From P36-A1 sp049478495 (lineage in GTDB: Bacteria > Bacillota_I > Bacilli_A > JAJDGJ01), in contig NZ_CP168083.1 of assembly GCF_049478495.1 (NCBI RefSeq), positions 1,178,001 through 1,242,000 on the forward strand: DNA of 64,000 bases, written 5' to 3'. The notes under the pieces were generated by a model, which was given only the letters and a program-made list of their open reading frames with translations, ran no database searches and was not told the origin of the DNA. How positions within the stretch are numbered: the stretch's first letter is position 1; every line of letters begins with the position of its first letter. Shown here piece after piece: positions 36,324-45,789 of this stretch. A program made the position numbers and the translations under genes.

Positions 36324-36361
36324 AAAAGCTACATAATCATTTAGTTGATAATGTAGCTTTT
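36324..36361 (-). terminator. Terminator of the coaW-ABC operon
   Basis: Perfect arms AAAAGCTACAT / ATGTAGCTTTT right after the permease stop, with T-rich sequence in the minus direction. Confidence 0.85.
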
Positions 36362-36364
36362 AAA

Positions 36365-37966
36365 CTATTCTTTTACTATATCTCTTTTAACATATATTTT
36401 TAAGGCAATTAAGAATATTGCAATACTTATACATAGATATAACAGCACAAGTGTTATATTAAGTGGTTCTATTGGATAATCTGGTAATAAATATAATATT
36501 GAAAAGTTAGCAATATAGTCTGGAATATTTAAAAATCCTTTAAAATATCTTATGAAAAAGCAAAATCCTAAATAAAGCCAGATCAATGATGATCTATGGA
36601 TAAATGCAGAATACAAAAAGGTTGCTATTGATATTAATACATAAATAAAAGGTATGTGTATTAAGGCTGCTTTTAGTACTTCAACGACATTTATTCCTTC
36701 ACTTGTTACAAGATTTATCATAAATGATAATGATAATACTCCACATAAGTAGGTTATTGTTGTAAATAACAAGGCAATTAGAAAGTATGATAGTAAATAT
36801 CTATTTCTTGATACTTTTCTTGAGTAGATGTTTTCAATATAGCTATTCAATTCTTCGGTTTTTATTTTATAGATTATTAGGATTCCTTGAATACTAGCTA
36901 CTATAGCCATGATTGATACTAGTAGTGTAGCAAATTGTATTAATATTGATTCACTACTATTAAAGGATAGAAAACTATTTAGTGCTGGATTATCTTGAAA
37001 GAATACATCTACTTCATTAAAGAAATAACCATACATGATTCCTATAGCTACTAAAACATATAGCCAAACTATTATTAGCCATTTACATTGATATATAATG
37101 GTTGTTGGCAATGTGTTTAACATGATGTTATTCTTAGCTTTTGATGCTTTTAATGTTATTACACCAGCTTTAAGATCTCTTTTATTGTAAAGCATTATAG
37201 CAACTATAATGAATACAAGTGCAAATAGAAAATTTAAGAATATTCCAAAGTAATTATTATCTAAATATGCTTTACCTATTATGGACCATGTTAATGGAAA
37301 TATTGATGATATTTTATCATTAAAGACATCACTAAATCCTCTAAGAATATAAATACTAAAAAGAATTATTAATGAAATACCACTTGTTATTTTAGCTGAC
37401 TCAAACAATTGATTTACTGCTAATGTTATCATTGCAAATAAAACAAAGGTGCTTGCAACACTTATAGCATAATTAAAATCTCCACCTAAAGTATTTGATG
37501 TAATGCTACTTATATTTATTGCCAATACAGTTGTTGTTGTTAATAATACAAAAACTATTAAAACTTCAATTATTACTGCTGTTATAATACTATATCTTCC
37601 TAATACATTTGCAAGTAGTAAATCATGTTTTCCTTTTTCTTCACTATCTCGCATATTTCTATTAACTAAAAAGATTGACATCATAGCTGTTATTAAACTC
37701 ATAAAAATTGTCATGGACCCAGAAAACAGTTGAGCTGTTGTAGTCACTCCTTGACTTATTGCTCCTAACATAGCTTTGTATAATGGATTTTCCATTAACA
37801 AGACAAAGCTTGAAATATAAGCTGGTTCATTGAAAATACTTTGATATAAATTACAAACTACTAAATTTGCGATTGCTAAACCTATTACCCAAAAAAAGAT
37901 AAAAAAGCGATCATTATAAAGCATTTGTTTTAAGATAATACTAAAATTATGAATTTTACTATTCAT
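36365..37966 (-). CDS. ABC exporter permease (ABC-2 type, large)
   Basis: 533 residues with about 12 membrane segments in two halves, like the permeases annotated as exporters of polyketide antibiotics. The ATG at 37966 is preferred (GGTG 7 bases upstream, overlapping the ATPase stop). Translationally coupled to the ATP-binding gene upstream. Substrate unknown; last gene of a four-gene operon with coaW and a HAD phosphatase. Confidence 0.85.
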   Translation of the reverse strand: MNSKIHNFSIILKQMLYNDRFFIFFWVIGLAIANLVVCNLYQSIFNEPAYISSFVLLMENPLYKAMLGAISQGVTTTAQLFSGSMTIFMSLITAMMSIFLVNRNMRDSEEKGKHDLLLANVLGRYSIITAVIIEVLIVFVLLTTTTVLAINISSITSNTLGGDFNYAISVASTFVLFAMITLAVNQLFESAKITSGISLIILFSIYILRGFSDVFNDKISSIFPLTWSIIGKAYLDNNYFGIFLNFLFALVFIIVAIMLYNKRDLKAGVITLKASKAKNNIMLNTLPTTIIYQCKWLIIVWLYVLVAIGIMYGYFFNEVDVFFQDNPALNSFLSFNSSESILIQFATLLVSIMAIVASIQGILIIYKIKTEELNSYIENIYSRKVSRNRYLLSYFLIALLFTTITYLCGVLSLSFMINLVTSEGINVVEVLKAALIHIPFIYVLISIATFLYSAFIHRSSLIWLYLGFCFFIRYFKGFLNIPDYIANFSILYLLPDYPIEPLNITLVLLYLCISIAIFLIALKIYVKRDIVKE

Positions 37967-38849
37967 ATATTTCACCACTTTGATAATGATTTAAAAATAA
38001 ATCTTCTAATGATGTTGGCATTATTTCAATAGAAGTTAAGTTATATTTAGCTATAATATTTAAATATTTGTTTACTTCTTTATTATCAACTTCAAAACTA
38101 TATCTAAAACCATCTTTATCAAAGTTACTAGTATTCTTAAATTCATATATATCTATTGGATCTCTAGATTCAATTTTAAAAACAGATTTAGTTAAGTATC
38201 TTAAATCTGAAAGTGAGCCATCATCTACTATTTTTCCTTTATTAATAATAATTACGCGATCACAAACTTTTTCTACTTCACTTAAAATATGTGAAGATAA
38301 TAAGACACTTTTACCTTCTTGTTTTAATTTTTCTAATTCGTCTTGAAATTTTCTTTCCATTAATGGATCTAATCCTGATGTTGGTTCATCTAAAATAAAG
38401 ATACTTGCACTTGATGCAAAAGCAGCAATTAAAGCAACTTTTTGACGATTCCCTTTAGAGTAGTCCTTGCAACGTTTATTGATATCTAATTCAAATATCT
38501 TTATTAAATTGTCTCTTTTTTTAGTATCTATTGGCCCTTGTATTTTAAGTAACATATCTATTACTTCTATACCTTTCATATTGGGCCATAAATTAACATC
38601 ACCAGGCACATATGCAATATCTTTATGTATTTCTAAATTATGATTCCAAACATCATAATCATTTATTTTAGCACTGCCTGAACTTGCTTTTATTAGTCCT
38701 AATAAAATGTTTAGTGTTGTTGATTTTCCTGCTCCATTAGGTCCAATAAAACCTACTATTTCACCCTTTTCAATATCAAAAGAGACATTGTTTAAGGCTT
38801 GTACTTTTCCAAAAAATTTACTTAAATTATTTACATTGATAACCTTCAT
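37959..38849 (-). CDS. ABC transporter ATP-binding protein
   Basis: 296 residues from ATG 38849 (AAGGGGG 8 bases upstream). Walker A GPNGAGKST, signature YSKGNRQKVAL, Walker B FILDEPTSGLD, and the switch His in SSHIL. A ~70-residue C-terminal extension typical of drug/antibiotic exporter ATPases. Drives the permease encoded next, with which it overlaps. Confidence 0.95.
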   Translation of the reverse strand: MKVINVNNLSKFFGKVQALNNVSFDIEKGEIVGFIGPNGAGKSTTLNILLGLIKASSGSAKINDYDVWNHNLEIHKDIAYVPGDVNLWPNMKGIEVIDMLLKIQGPIDTKKRDNLIKIFELDINKRCKDYSKGNRQKVALIAAFASSASIFILDEPTSGLDPLMERKFQDELEKLKQEGKSVLLSSHILSEVEKVCDRVIIINKGKIVDDGSLSDLRYLTKSVFKIESRDPIDIYEFKNTSNFDKDGFRYSFEVDNKEVNKYLNIIAKYNLTSIEIMPTSLEDLFLNHYQSGEIYE

Positions 38850-38865
38850 AATGTAATCCCCCTTA

Positions 38866-39534
38866 TTAAACAATTGTTTTAATATAATTTAGTAAAGCTT
38901 TATTATTAATAAAACATGTATCAGCATGTGTATTTAATTTTTCATACTGTTTTTTTGAATGAGTATTATCATAAATACCAATTGTTTTTATATTTGTATT
39001 TTGACATGCTTTTACTACTTTGTAATTATCATCTATCAAATATATATATTTATCATTTAAATTAGCTTTATTAATAAACTCTTTATATAAATGCTCATTA
39101 TTTTTACTTAGTCCAAAATCTTTTTCACTATAGACAGCTTCAAAATAATGTTCTAAATTTAAGTGTTTTAATGCTTTATTTAAATACTGTGTCTCAGTAG
39201 CACTTAATATTATCATTGGTATTTGTTTTTGTTTTAGATATTCTAGTATTTCTATCATATCTGGTTTTAATGTTACTTTATTACTATAAAAATCATTCAT
39301 TTTATTTCTTAAATCTAATTCTATTGCTTCATTACTTATGTGAGGTAAGTATTTAGTATTTAACCATTTACATACTGCTTTAGTAGTAGTATCATCTAAT
39401 CCATCATATAAATAATTAATTTGATATGCTATTGCCTTTTCATTTAGATAATCACTTACTAAATTATTCCAAAATGGCATAGAATCGACTATTGTCCCAT
39501 CAAAGTCGAAAACAAAAACAAGATTATTATTCAT
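38866..39534 (-). CDS. HAD superfamily hydrolase
   Basis: 222 residues. Motif I FDFDGTIVDS (nucleophile Asp in DFDGT), motif II LSATET, conserved Lys region SKNNEHLYKE and motif IV LIDDN. Cap helices between residues 15 and 85. Phosphatase or phosphoglycolate-type enzyme. It lies 3 bases after coaW and 16 before the ABC ATPase gene, so it is in one operon; it may act on a CoA-pathway intermediate or metabolic by-product, which is inference. Confidence 0.88.
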   Translation of the reverse strand: MNNNLVFVFDFDGTIVDSMPFWNNLVSDYLNEKAIAYQINYLYDGLDDTTTKAVCKWLNTKYLPHISNEAIELDLRNKMNDFYSNKVTLKPDMIEILEYLKQKQIPMIILSATETQYLNKALKHLNLEHYFEAVYSEKDFGLSKNNEHLYKEFINKANLNDKYIYLIDDNYKVVKACQNTNIKTIGIYDNTHSKKQYEKLNTHADTCFINNKALLNYIKTIV

Positions 39535-39537
39535 ATT

Positions 39538-40365
39538 TTATTCCTCTTTTTCACTTAGTTGCATAGCTCCAGTTAAGGTAGTATACATTGGACTCTTTCC
39601 AACTATAAAATTAACATCATGTAGTATTCCAACATCTTTTGCAATATCATATACCTGTTCTAAATTAGCAAGTGAACCTGTAATTACTATGTTGTTTTGT
39701 TGATATTGCTTTGCATACAAAGCTGCCATTATACAAACATTTTGCACAACCATTTTTATACAGCCAATCATAATATCAAAATCATTAACAAACTCTTCAC
39801 TTGCATTACCAAGATTAGATGCTGTTATTAACATATTACTACCATCATTTTTTGTATAATCTTTTTTTATCATACGATCACTTTTATTAACTTCACCTTG
39901 CACTGCATAATTAATAATATCTTTAAATCTAGTTGTATTAAACATTCGATCTCCAATACCTATGATAGTTCCACCACCTAAAGCACTTCCACCTATATGT
40001 TCTACCACATTATTATGACAATTTACAAAGGCTGTTCCTGTTCCTATACTAACTACTATACAATCATTTAAACTAGAAACCACCTGTGCTCCATAACCTA
40101 TTGCTTGTATTTCATCAACAAATATTGGTCTAGTATTTAAGACTTTATCTATTCTATTTTGCCCAATTCCCGTAATGATTACTTGTTCTACTATATATTC
40201 AACTTTAGATTTATTTAATAAACCTATTAGATATTCATCTAATAAAGTTATATCACATTTATCATTATCAACTAACTTTCTTATTAATATTTCTTTTTTA
40301 TTATTAGTAATGATAATTTTAATGCTACTTAAGCCTAAATCTAAACCTATTTTTATATTTTCCAT
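39538..40365 (-). CDS. coaW: Type II pantothenate kinase
   Basis: 275 residues, the length and type found in staphylococci and relatives. ASKHA fold: IGLDLGLSSIK phosphate loop, catalytic Glu in VDEIQAIGYG, SIGTGTAFV, and GGSALGGGTIIG. Phosphorylates pantothenate, the first step of CoA synthesis; this type is typically not feedback-inhibited by CoA. AAAGGAAAG start. First gene of the coaW-HAD-ABC operon. Confidence 0.92.
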   Translation of the reverse strand: MENIKIGLDLGLSSIKIIITNNKKEILIRKLVDNDKCDITLLDEYLIGLLNKSKVEYIVEQVIITGIGQNRIDKVLNTRPIFVDEIQAIGYGAQVVSSLNDCIVVSIGTGTAFVNCHNNVVEHIGGSALGGGTIIGIGDRMFNTTRFKDIINYAVQGEVNKSDRMIKKDYTKNDGSNMLITASNLGNASEEFVNDFDIMIGCIKMVVQNVCIMAALYAKQYQQNNIVITGSLANLEQVYDIAKDVGILHDVNFIVGKSPMYTTLTGAMQLSEKEE

Positions 40366-40497
40366 TATGTTCTTTCCTTTATCTAAGATATCATAATTAT
40401 ATCATTATCTTTTAATATCTTCTATCTAGATTACCTACTATCTTAAATAATTATTGATATTATTTATATATTAGTTAACATTTATTTAATAATGTGA

Positions 40498-40537
40498 AAA
40501 AAATGACTACAATTTAGCTAAATTGTAGTCATTTTTG
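40498..40537 (-). terminator. Terminator of the redox operon
   Basis: Long near-perfect palindrome with arms AATGACTACAATTTAG / CTAAATTGTAGTCATT at 40502-40533, A- and T-runs outside, ending at the glutathione peroxidase stop. Confidence 0.9.
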
Positions 40538-41077
40538 TTATTTTGCAAGTAAATCTTTTATTTCTGCTTCAAGTTTTTCTGGTACATATCCAGGAGCATA
40601 ACGATCTACTACATTTCCTTGTTTATCAATTAAGAATTTACCAAAGTTCCATTTGATATCTTCTTTTGCATTTCCTAATGTTAATGGTTTAGTTGTAATA
40701 TCTAACAGTTTAGATTTTGCATCTGTTTTATCAACTGGTTGTTCTTCTTTCAACCATTTATATAGTGGGATTGCAGTATCTCCATTTACATCAATTTTTG
40801 AAAATCTTGGAAAGGTTGTGTTATATGTTAATGTACAAAACTCTTGTATTTCTTCATCAGTACCTGGTGCTTGATGTAAGAATTGATTAGAAGGAAAATC
40901 AAGAATTTCAAACCCTTCTTTGTTAAGCTCTTGATACATTTTTTCTAAAGCTTCATATTGTGGAGTTAAACCACAACCAGTTGCGGTATTTACAACAAGT
41001 AATACTTTATTCTCATATTTTTTTAGTGATACTTCATTTCCTTTGTTGTCTTTTACTGTGAAATCATAGATGTTCAT
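40538..41077 (-). CDS. Glutathione peroxidase-like thiol peroxidase
   Basis: 179 residues. Peroxidatic Cys35 in NTATGCGLTPQY, then Q65 in FPSNQF, and the WNFGKFLID motif, completing the Cys-Gln-Trp triad. The usual FPCNQF resolving-region Cys is Ser here. Probably reduces hydroperoxides using thioredoxin-like donors. AAAGGAG start. Last gene of the MarR-CDF-flavodoxin-GPx operon. Confidence 0.93.
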   Translation of the reverse strand: MNIYDFTVKDNKGNEVSLKKYENKVLLVVNTATGCGLTPQYEALEKMYQELNKEGFEILDFPSNQFLHQAPGTDEEIQEFCTLTYNTTFPRFSKIDVNGDTAIPLYKWLKEEQPVDKTDAKSKLLDITTKPLTLGNAKEDIKWNFGKFLIDKQGNVVDRYAPGYVPEKLEAEIKDLLAK

Positions 41078-41103
41078 TTTGATTCTCCTTTTTATTTTTT
41101 ATT

Positions 41104-41514
41104 TTATAATTCAAATTGTTTTGCAAAAGCTTGAGCTTCTTTTAAATCTTGTTGATTTGGTCTTCCTTTATGGAAAAAGCTAAATTGTCCTTTGCAATGA
41201 AATTGTTTTTCACTTACTTTAAAGTTTGCATTTTCTAATATTTTTTTCATTTGTGGATATGCGGAACTTTTTATTGCTGAAGTTGAGAAAATCACAACTT
41301 TTTTTACTAATTTTGGATCAGTATTTTTAATAAATTCTTTTATTTTATCATCAATACCATTAGCATAGATAGCTTCTCCTAAGAATAAATAGTCTACTGA
41401 CTCTTTAATTGGTTGATAGATATCTTCTGCTTCTACTTGTAATTCACTTGCTATTGCTTTAGCTATTTTTTGAGTATTTCCACCTCTTGAATAGTATCTT
41501 ACTGCATATTTCAT
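41104..41514 (-). CDS. Flavodoxin-family protein
   Basis: 136 residues. Phosphate loop YSRGGNTQKIAKAI at residues 8-21, YLFLGEAIYANG for the next FMN loop and VIFSTSAIKSS for the third. Small cytosolic FMN electron carrier. AAGGGTGAT start; 26 bases upstream of the peroxidase gene and 16 bases downstream of the CDF gene. Confidence 0.9.
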   Translation of the reverse strand: MKYAVRYYSRGGNTQKIAKAIASELQVEAEDIYQPIKESVDYLFLGEAIYANGIDDKIKEFIKNTDPKLVKKVVIFSTSAIKSSAYPQMKKILENANFKVSEKQFHCKGQFSFFHKGRPNQQDLKEAQAFAKQFEL

Positions 41515-41530
41515 TTTTAATCACCCTTCT

Positions 41531-42694
41531 TTATGAATAATCCAAGTCTACATTTATTATCGTTGAAAATCCTTGATAGGCATTGGTAATTATATTGTTT
41601 GCTTCTTTTTTAAACTTATTAAAATCTTGTATGGTAAAATCGACTACTATATCTAATCTTATTAAGTTATTTTCTTTTTCATAATTAAAGTTATGAATAT
41701 TAATTACTCCTGGTATTTCTTTCATCATTTTTCGTATATTCTCTCTTACTTCAATAATTTCTTGATCATAAGTATTTACAGAATACAATCCAAAAGTGAA
41801 ATAAATTTGATAATTATTATAGATTTCTTTTTGTGCTAAGTCCATGGCTCTATATGCTTGTTCTACTGTTGCAACATCTGGTATTTCAACATTTATTGAA
41901 CCTAGTCTTGTAGTTGGACCATAGTTATGTATTATTAAATCATAACCTCCTAGTATTGGTTCAAACTTATTAACATCTTTTCTTATTTTATCAGCAAGTT
42001 GTTTATCTGGTCTTTTCCCAATTATGCTACTAAAAGTATCTTTTAATAAATCAATTCCCGTATACATAATAAATAAGGCAAGAATTATTCCTATATAACC
42101 ATCTAAATATAAACCAGTAAAGTGTGATATTAAAGCTCCTACAACCGTTAATATTGTAGCTAATACATCCATTCTAGCATCCATTCCTGAAGCTATTAAT
42201 GAATCAGATTCGGTTTTTTTACCAACACTTATTACATATTTAGATAATAAGTATTTACCAACTATGGTTATGGCAATTATTATAAATTGTATTGAAGCAT
42301 AGTTGGTTATACTTGGATTAAATATTCTAGAAAAACTTTCTTTTAAAAATTCTAATCCTGTTAATAAGATTATAACTGAAATAATCATTCCTGAGATATA
42401 TTCTATTCTTCCATATCCTAATGGATGTTTAAAATCTGGTGCTTTTTGTGATAATTTTAAACCAACAATAGTTATTACTGAGCTTAAAGCATCACTTAAA
42501 TTATTAACTGCATCAGAGATTATAGAAATAGAGTTAGATGCTAGTCCTACTATTAGTTTGATTGCAGCAAATAAGACATTGGCTAGTATACCAATTATAC
42601 TTGCTTCTTTTATTAAATTGCTCCTTGATATTATTTGATTTGGATTATTTTTAAGTTTATTATCCAAGTAATTATCAAACAATTTAATCACCAC
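41531..42694 (-). CDS. Cation diffusion facilitator (CDF) metal efflux protein
   Basis: 387 residues: six membrane segments with the CDF motifs SISIISDAVNNLSDALSS (N/D-x-x-x-D metal site in TM2) and DARMDVLATIL in TM5, then a cytosolic C-terminal domain. Exports a divalent metal such as Mn, Fe or Zn; in an oxidative-stress operon, Fe or Mn is a reasonable guess. Start is GTG (42694 or 42691), overlapping the MarR gene by 11 bases. Confidence 0.92.
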   Translation of the reverse strand: MVIKLFDNYLDNKLKNNPNQIISRSNLIKEASIIGILANVLFAAIKLIVGLASNSISIISDAVNNLSDALSSVITIVGLKLSQKAPDFKHPLGYGRIEYISGMIISVIILLTGLEFLKESFSRIFNPSITNYASIQFIIIAITIVGKYLLSKYVISVGKKTESDSLIASGMDARMDVLATILTVVGALISHFTGLYLDGYIGIILALFIMYTGIDLLKDTFSSIIGKRPDKQLADKIRKDVNKFEPILGGYDLIIHNYGPTTRLGSINVEIPDVATVEQAYRAMDLAQKEIYNNYQIYFTFGLYSVNTYDQEIIEVRENIRKMMKEIPGVINIHNFNYEKENNLIRLDIVVDFTIQDFNKFKKEANNIITNAYQGFSTIINVDLDYS

Positions 42695-43142
42695 TACTTT
42701 CTTTATCTTCTGCTTTATTTATAATTGATAGCAATTGATATGAGGTATCATATAGTAATTGAGCATTTACTTCATCTAAATTTAAACATGAAGCAATATG
42801 TAATGGTATGTCTTTAGCATCTTCTTGTAATAGATCTCCATCTGGTGTAATAGTAACAATAACACTTCTTTTATCTTTTTTATCTGTTGTTAATTGAATA
42901 TAGTTTTTTGCTTCTAATTTTTTTAATAGTGGTGTTAATGTACCTGTATCTAAATATAATTTACTACCTAATTTTTTAACACTAATATGTTTATGTTCCC
43001 ATAAAACCATCATTGTTATATATTGAGTATATGTTAGGTTTAATTTTTTTAGATATGGTGAATATAATCTAACTACTTCTTTTGATAATGCATATAAAGG
43101 AAAACATAATTGATTATCTAATTTCAATTGTTTATACTTCAT
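42684..43142 (-). CDS. MarR-family regulator, OhrR-like
   Basis: 152 residues. The N-terminus DNQLCFPLYAL places Cys13 exactly where OhrR/MgrA regulators have their peroxide-sensing Cys. Winged helix in the middle (ISVKKLGSKLYLDTGTLTPLLKKLEAK and TDKKDKRSVIVTIT wing). AAAGGAGG start. First gene of the redox operon and divergent from nothing; its own promoter is overlapped by two palindromes, so it probably represses the operon and releases it on peroxide oxidation. Confidence 0.9.
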   Translation of the reverse strand: MKYKQLKLDNQLCFPLYALSKEVVRLYSPYLKKLNLTYTQYITMMVLWEHKHISVKKLGSKLYLDTGTLTPLLKKLEAKNYIQLTTDKKDKRSVIVTITPDGDLLQEDAKDIPLHIASCLNLDEVNAQLLYDTSYQLLSIINKAEDKESSGD

Positions 43143-43159
43143 ACTTACAACCTCCTTTT

Positions 43160-43223
43160 ACATTGTGTACAATGTTGTTTCGTTGTATACAATGTATTAT
43201 ACTCTTGATTGTTACATTGTCAA
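43160..43223 (-). promoter_or_regulatory. Promoter and twin operators of the redox operon
   Basis: Minus strand: TTGACA (43218-43223), 16-bp spacer, TATAAT (43196-43201). Downstream are two palindromes centred 20 bp apart: ACATTGTGTACAATGT (43160-43175, perfect 16 bp) and TTGTATACAA (43183-43192). Placement over the transcription start fits repression by the MarR protein encoded just below. Confidence 0.8.
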
Positions 43224-43396
43224 CTTTTTTGTTATTATTTTTTTATTTCTAATATGTTCATACTAGTACAATAATAGCAATAATCAATTACTTATGTGAG
43301 TATATTGCTCACTTATCTTATTTATTATGACTCTTATTTTAGAACTTCTTTATTAAATAATTATTTAATTATTTTGTTTTTTATATGAGTTTAAAA

Positions 43397-43428
43397 AAAC
43401 AGTAAATTCAATTATAAATTTACTGTTT
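43397..43428 (-). terminator. Terminator of the first MucBP gene
   Basis: AAACAGTAAATT / AATTTACTGTTT, perfect 12-bp stem with an 8-nt loop. Confidence 0.85.
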
Positions 43429-43435
43429 AATAATA

Positions 43436-44788
43436 TTATTGTTTTGATATTACTACTTTTTTAAGTAATACTGCAATAGATAGTAATGTTATTGTTACTA
43501 TTGAAATATAAAGATAGCTTGTACCAGTTTTTGGTAGTGTTGAATCTTTAGTTGTTGTATTTGATGTTTTATTACTTGTAGTATTGTTTACTTTTTTATT
43601 TGAATTACTATTTGATGATAAATTACTACTTTTAATCTTTTGATAGTAATAAGTTAGTTTAGTAATACCTTCTTGATAACTACCTTTTTCTTTACCAGTA
43701 GTTTTTACTAGTTTATAGTTTTTAATAGCTTTAGCTTTTTCTTGATATTTAGTACCAACTTCAGCTGTTTTTTCTTTTTTGCTAAGTACTTTTTTACTGT
43801 CTTTATCTATATATTGAATTAATAGTTTACCTGTTGTTGCTTGAGCTATACTTGCTTCTTTCTTTTCTACTTTAGAATAATATAGGTTTATTATTACATT
43901 ATTACCTTTTCCAGTAATTGTTTTCATACCTTTTATATCTTTGTATTCATAATTCTCAATATCTACTGGTTTAACTGTATTTCTAAAATCAACATCTTCA
44001 TTAAAAACATCTGAATGAGCTAATACTTCTTCATTAGTAGGATCATCTTTATACTTTTCATCCATATAGTTAACTGTATATATGATTTTTTGTTTTTCAG
44101 TATCTTTTATATAGTAATGGAATGTAGTATATGTTTTACCTGCTTCATATACTACAGGTCCATCTAAACCTATTGTTTTGACATAAGTATAATTTTTTAA
44201 CAACTTTTGTGCTAATTGATCATTACTATCAGCTAATTGATGTTTTAAATCTCCATTACTTCCATCTGCATTGTTACCTGAAGTTTCAAAAATAATTTCT
44301 TGTGTTTCAATATCTATACCTCTTACTAATAATTTTGCAAGTATTGCTTCTCCCTTCTTAGGAGTTTCATCACTTACTTTCTTATACATAAAATTAACAT
44401 CAAATCTCTTATTCAATTCTATAGATACATTTGTACCAGTGTTTGCAAAAGTTATATATTTATAACCACTAATATTAAATGGTTTTACTAAATAATCTGC
44501 AACAAGTTTACTTAAATTATCTTTTGAAGTAACGGCATTTCCATTTTTGTCATATCCCAAATATCTAAGAAAGCCTACTCTTAAATTATATACATCTGAT
44601 GGTATTATTTTTTCCTTAGTATCTACATCTATGTAATTGACTGTATAATCATTACAATGCGCTTTTGGATCATTCTTACATTCATCAAAAAAGTAATTTT
44701 TTTCCTCTGCTTTTACACCATTATTCGTTTGTATGAGTATACCACTTAGTAGTATTACAAAAAATAGTGCTTTTTTTAATTTTTTCAT
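43436..44788 (-). CDS. MucBP-repeat LPxTG surface protein
   Basis: 450 residues. Signal peptide (1-27, KKALFFVILLSGILIQ, cleavage near VKA), then four MucBP-like repeats, each opening with a YTVNYID / LLVRGID / YTVNYMD / LLIQYID strand and ending in an NYxY-K-x-x-G segment; a Ser/Asn/Thr linker (about 385-415); sorting signal LPKTG, hydrophobic helix and KK tail. Sortase-anchored; MucBP domains bind mucin glycans. Shares design with the protein at 48774-49994. TAGGAGG start. Confidence 0.93.
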   Translation of the reverse strand: MKKLKKALFFVILLSGILIQTNNGVKAEEKNYFFDECKNDPKAHCNDYTVNYIDVDTKEKIIPSDVYNLRVGFLRYLGYDKNGNAVTSKDNLSKLVADYLVKPFNISGYKYITFANTGTNVSIELNKRFDVNFMYKKVSDETPKKGEAILAKLLVRGIDIETQEIIFETSGNNADGSNGDLKHQLADSNDQLAQKLLKNYTYVKTIGLDGPVVYEAGKTYTTFHYYIKDTEKQKIIYTVNYMDEKYKDDPTNEEVLAHSDVFNEDVDFRNTVKPVDIENYEYKDIKGMKTITGKGNNVIINLYYSKVEKKEASIAQATTGKLLIQYIDKDSKKVLSKKEKTAEVGTKYQEKAKAIKNYKLVKTTGKEKGSYQEGITKLTYYYQKIKSSNLSSNSNSNKKVNNTTSNKTSNTTTKDSTLPKTGTSYLYISIVTITLLSIAVLLKKVVISKQ

Positions 44789-45453
44789 TATTATAGCCTC
44801 CTATTATTTTTAGTATTTAAGTAAAGATTATTAGACAATTAGTGCTATTTATTGTCTTTAAAATTGCTTTAAATATCTTTAAAGCTATTATATATCAGTA
44901 TACTTATATTAGGAATTCTGTTAATTATATTAATACTATCAACTAATTAACTTATAACGTTTATGAATTATAGTTGGTATTTTCTATAAGTTATTATTAT
45001 AAATATCCTATAAAATGTATTAAATTGTAATCTATAACGATTATAGTATGCGATTTCAACTTTTACCATATTTACAATTATGTTGTATAAAATTAATTTG
45101 CATTTATAAAGTATTTTCTACAAATGTTTTTTATATCCATTGTTTATCTACAATTATAATAGTACTCTATAGCAACAAAATATTTACTAATATGATTACT
45201 TATTTTTAATTTTTATTGTTTATCTTTATTTTAATTTAAAAATTATTTCATAAAAGTATAAACACAACATAATAATTATAGGTGATTATGCTTTTAATTA
45301 ATATTTTGTAAGGAGTTTATGTTTTTTATGCTCAAGTTATAATAAATTTAAATACTAGAATTGCATTTTTTTATTATGTTGGTATTTTTAGTATATTGTA
45401 TATATAAAAAAGAAGTTATCATTCTTTATTCAGAACACTAACTTCTTTTATGA
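44789..45453. other. Long A+T-rich leader/intergenic region
   Basis: About 665 bases between a surface-protein gene and the mazG terminator, with no supported frame. Both MucBP genes have unusually long (over 600 bp) upstream regions, each with an (A)AAGATCTTTAAA-like or ATATCTTTAAAG motif about 50-100 bases before the gene. Confidence 0.4.
45408..45449 (-). terminator. Terminator of the helicase-MazG operon
   Basis: AAAAGAAGTTA / TAACTTCTTTT, perfect 11-bp stem with a 20-nt loop, immediately after the mazG-like stop. Confidence 0.8.
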
Positions 45454-45789
45454 TTACTTATTATATTTTTTGTTACTATCTTTAAATAGTTCTATTGGAT
45501 ACTTCTCATTATTTTTTATTACTTTATTTCTTATTATTGTCTCTATATCTAGATCTAAATTATCAGCAAACATTATACAGTATATTAATACATCAGCTAA
45601 TTCATCTTTTATTCCTTCTAAATCTTCTAAAACAGCTTGTTCACTATTTTTCCATTGGAATTTTTCTAGAAGTTCAGCTGCTTCTAATGATATAGATAAT
45701 GCTAAATCTTTTTCATTATGAAACTGTCTCCAATTCCTATCATTTCTAAATTTATTTATTGTTTCAGTTATATTGCTAATATCACTCAT
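45454..45789 (-). CDS. MazG-like nucleotide pyrophosphohydrolase
   Basis: 111 residues, one all-alpha NTP-PPase domain: SISLEAAELLEKFQW (E-x-x-E) and DELADVLIYCIMFAD (E/D-x-x-D) Mg-binding helices. Hydrolyses (d)NTPs to monophosphates. Its ATG overlaps the stop of the GIY-YIG/DUF2075 gene (TAATG-like, one base), so the two are translationally coupled. Possibly alters nucleotide pools as part of a defence or repair response. Confidence 0.92.
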   Translation of the reverse strand: MSDISNITETINKFRNDRNWRQFHNEKDLALSISLEAAELLEKFQWKNSEQAVLEDLEGIKDELADVLIYCIMFADNLDLDIETIIRNKVIKNNEKYPIELFKDSNKKYNK

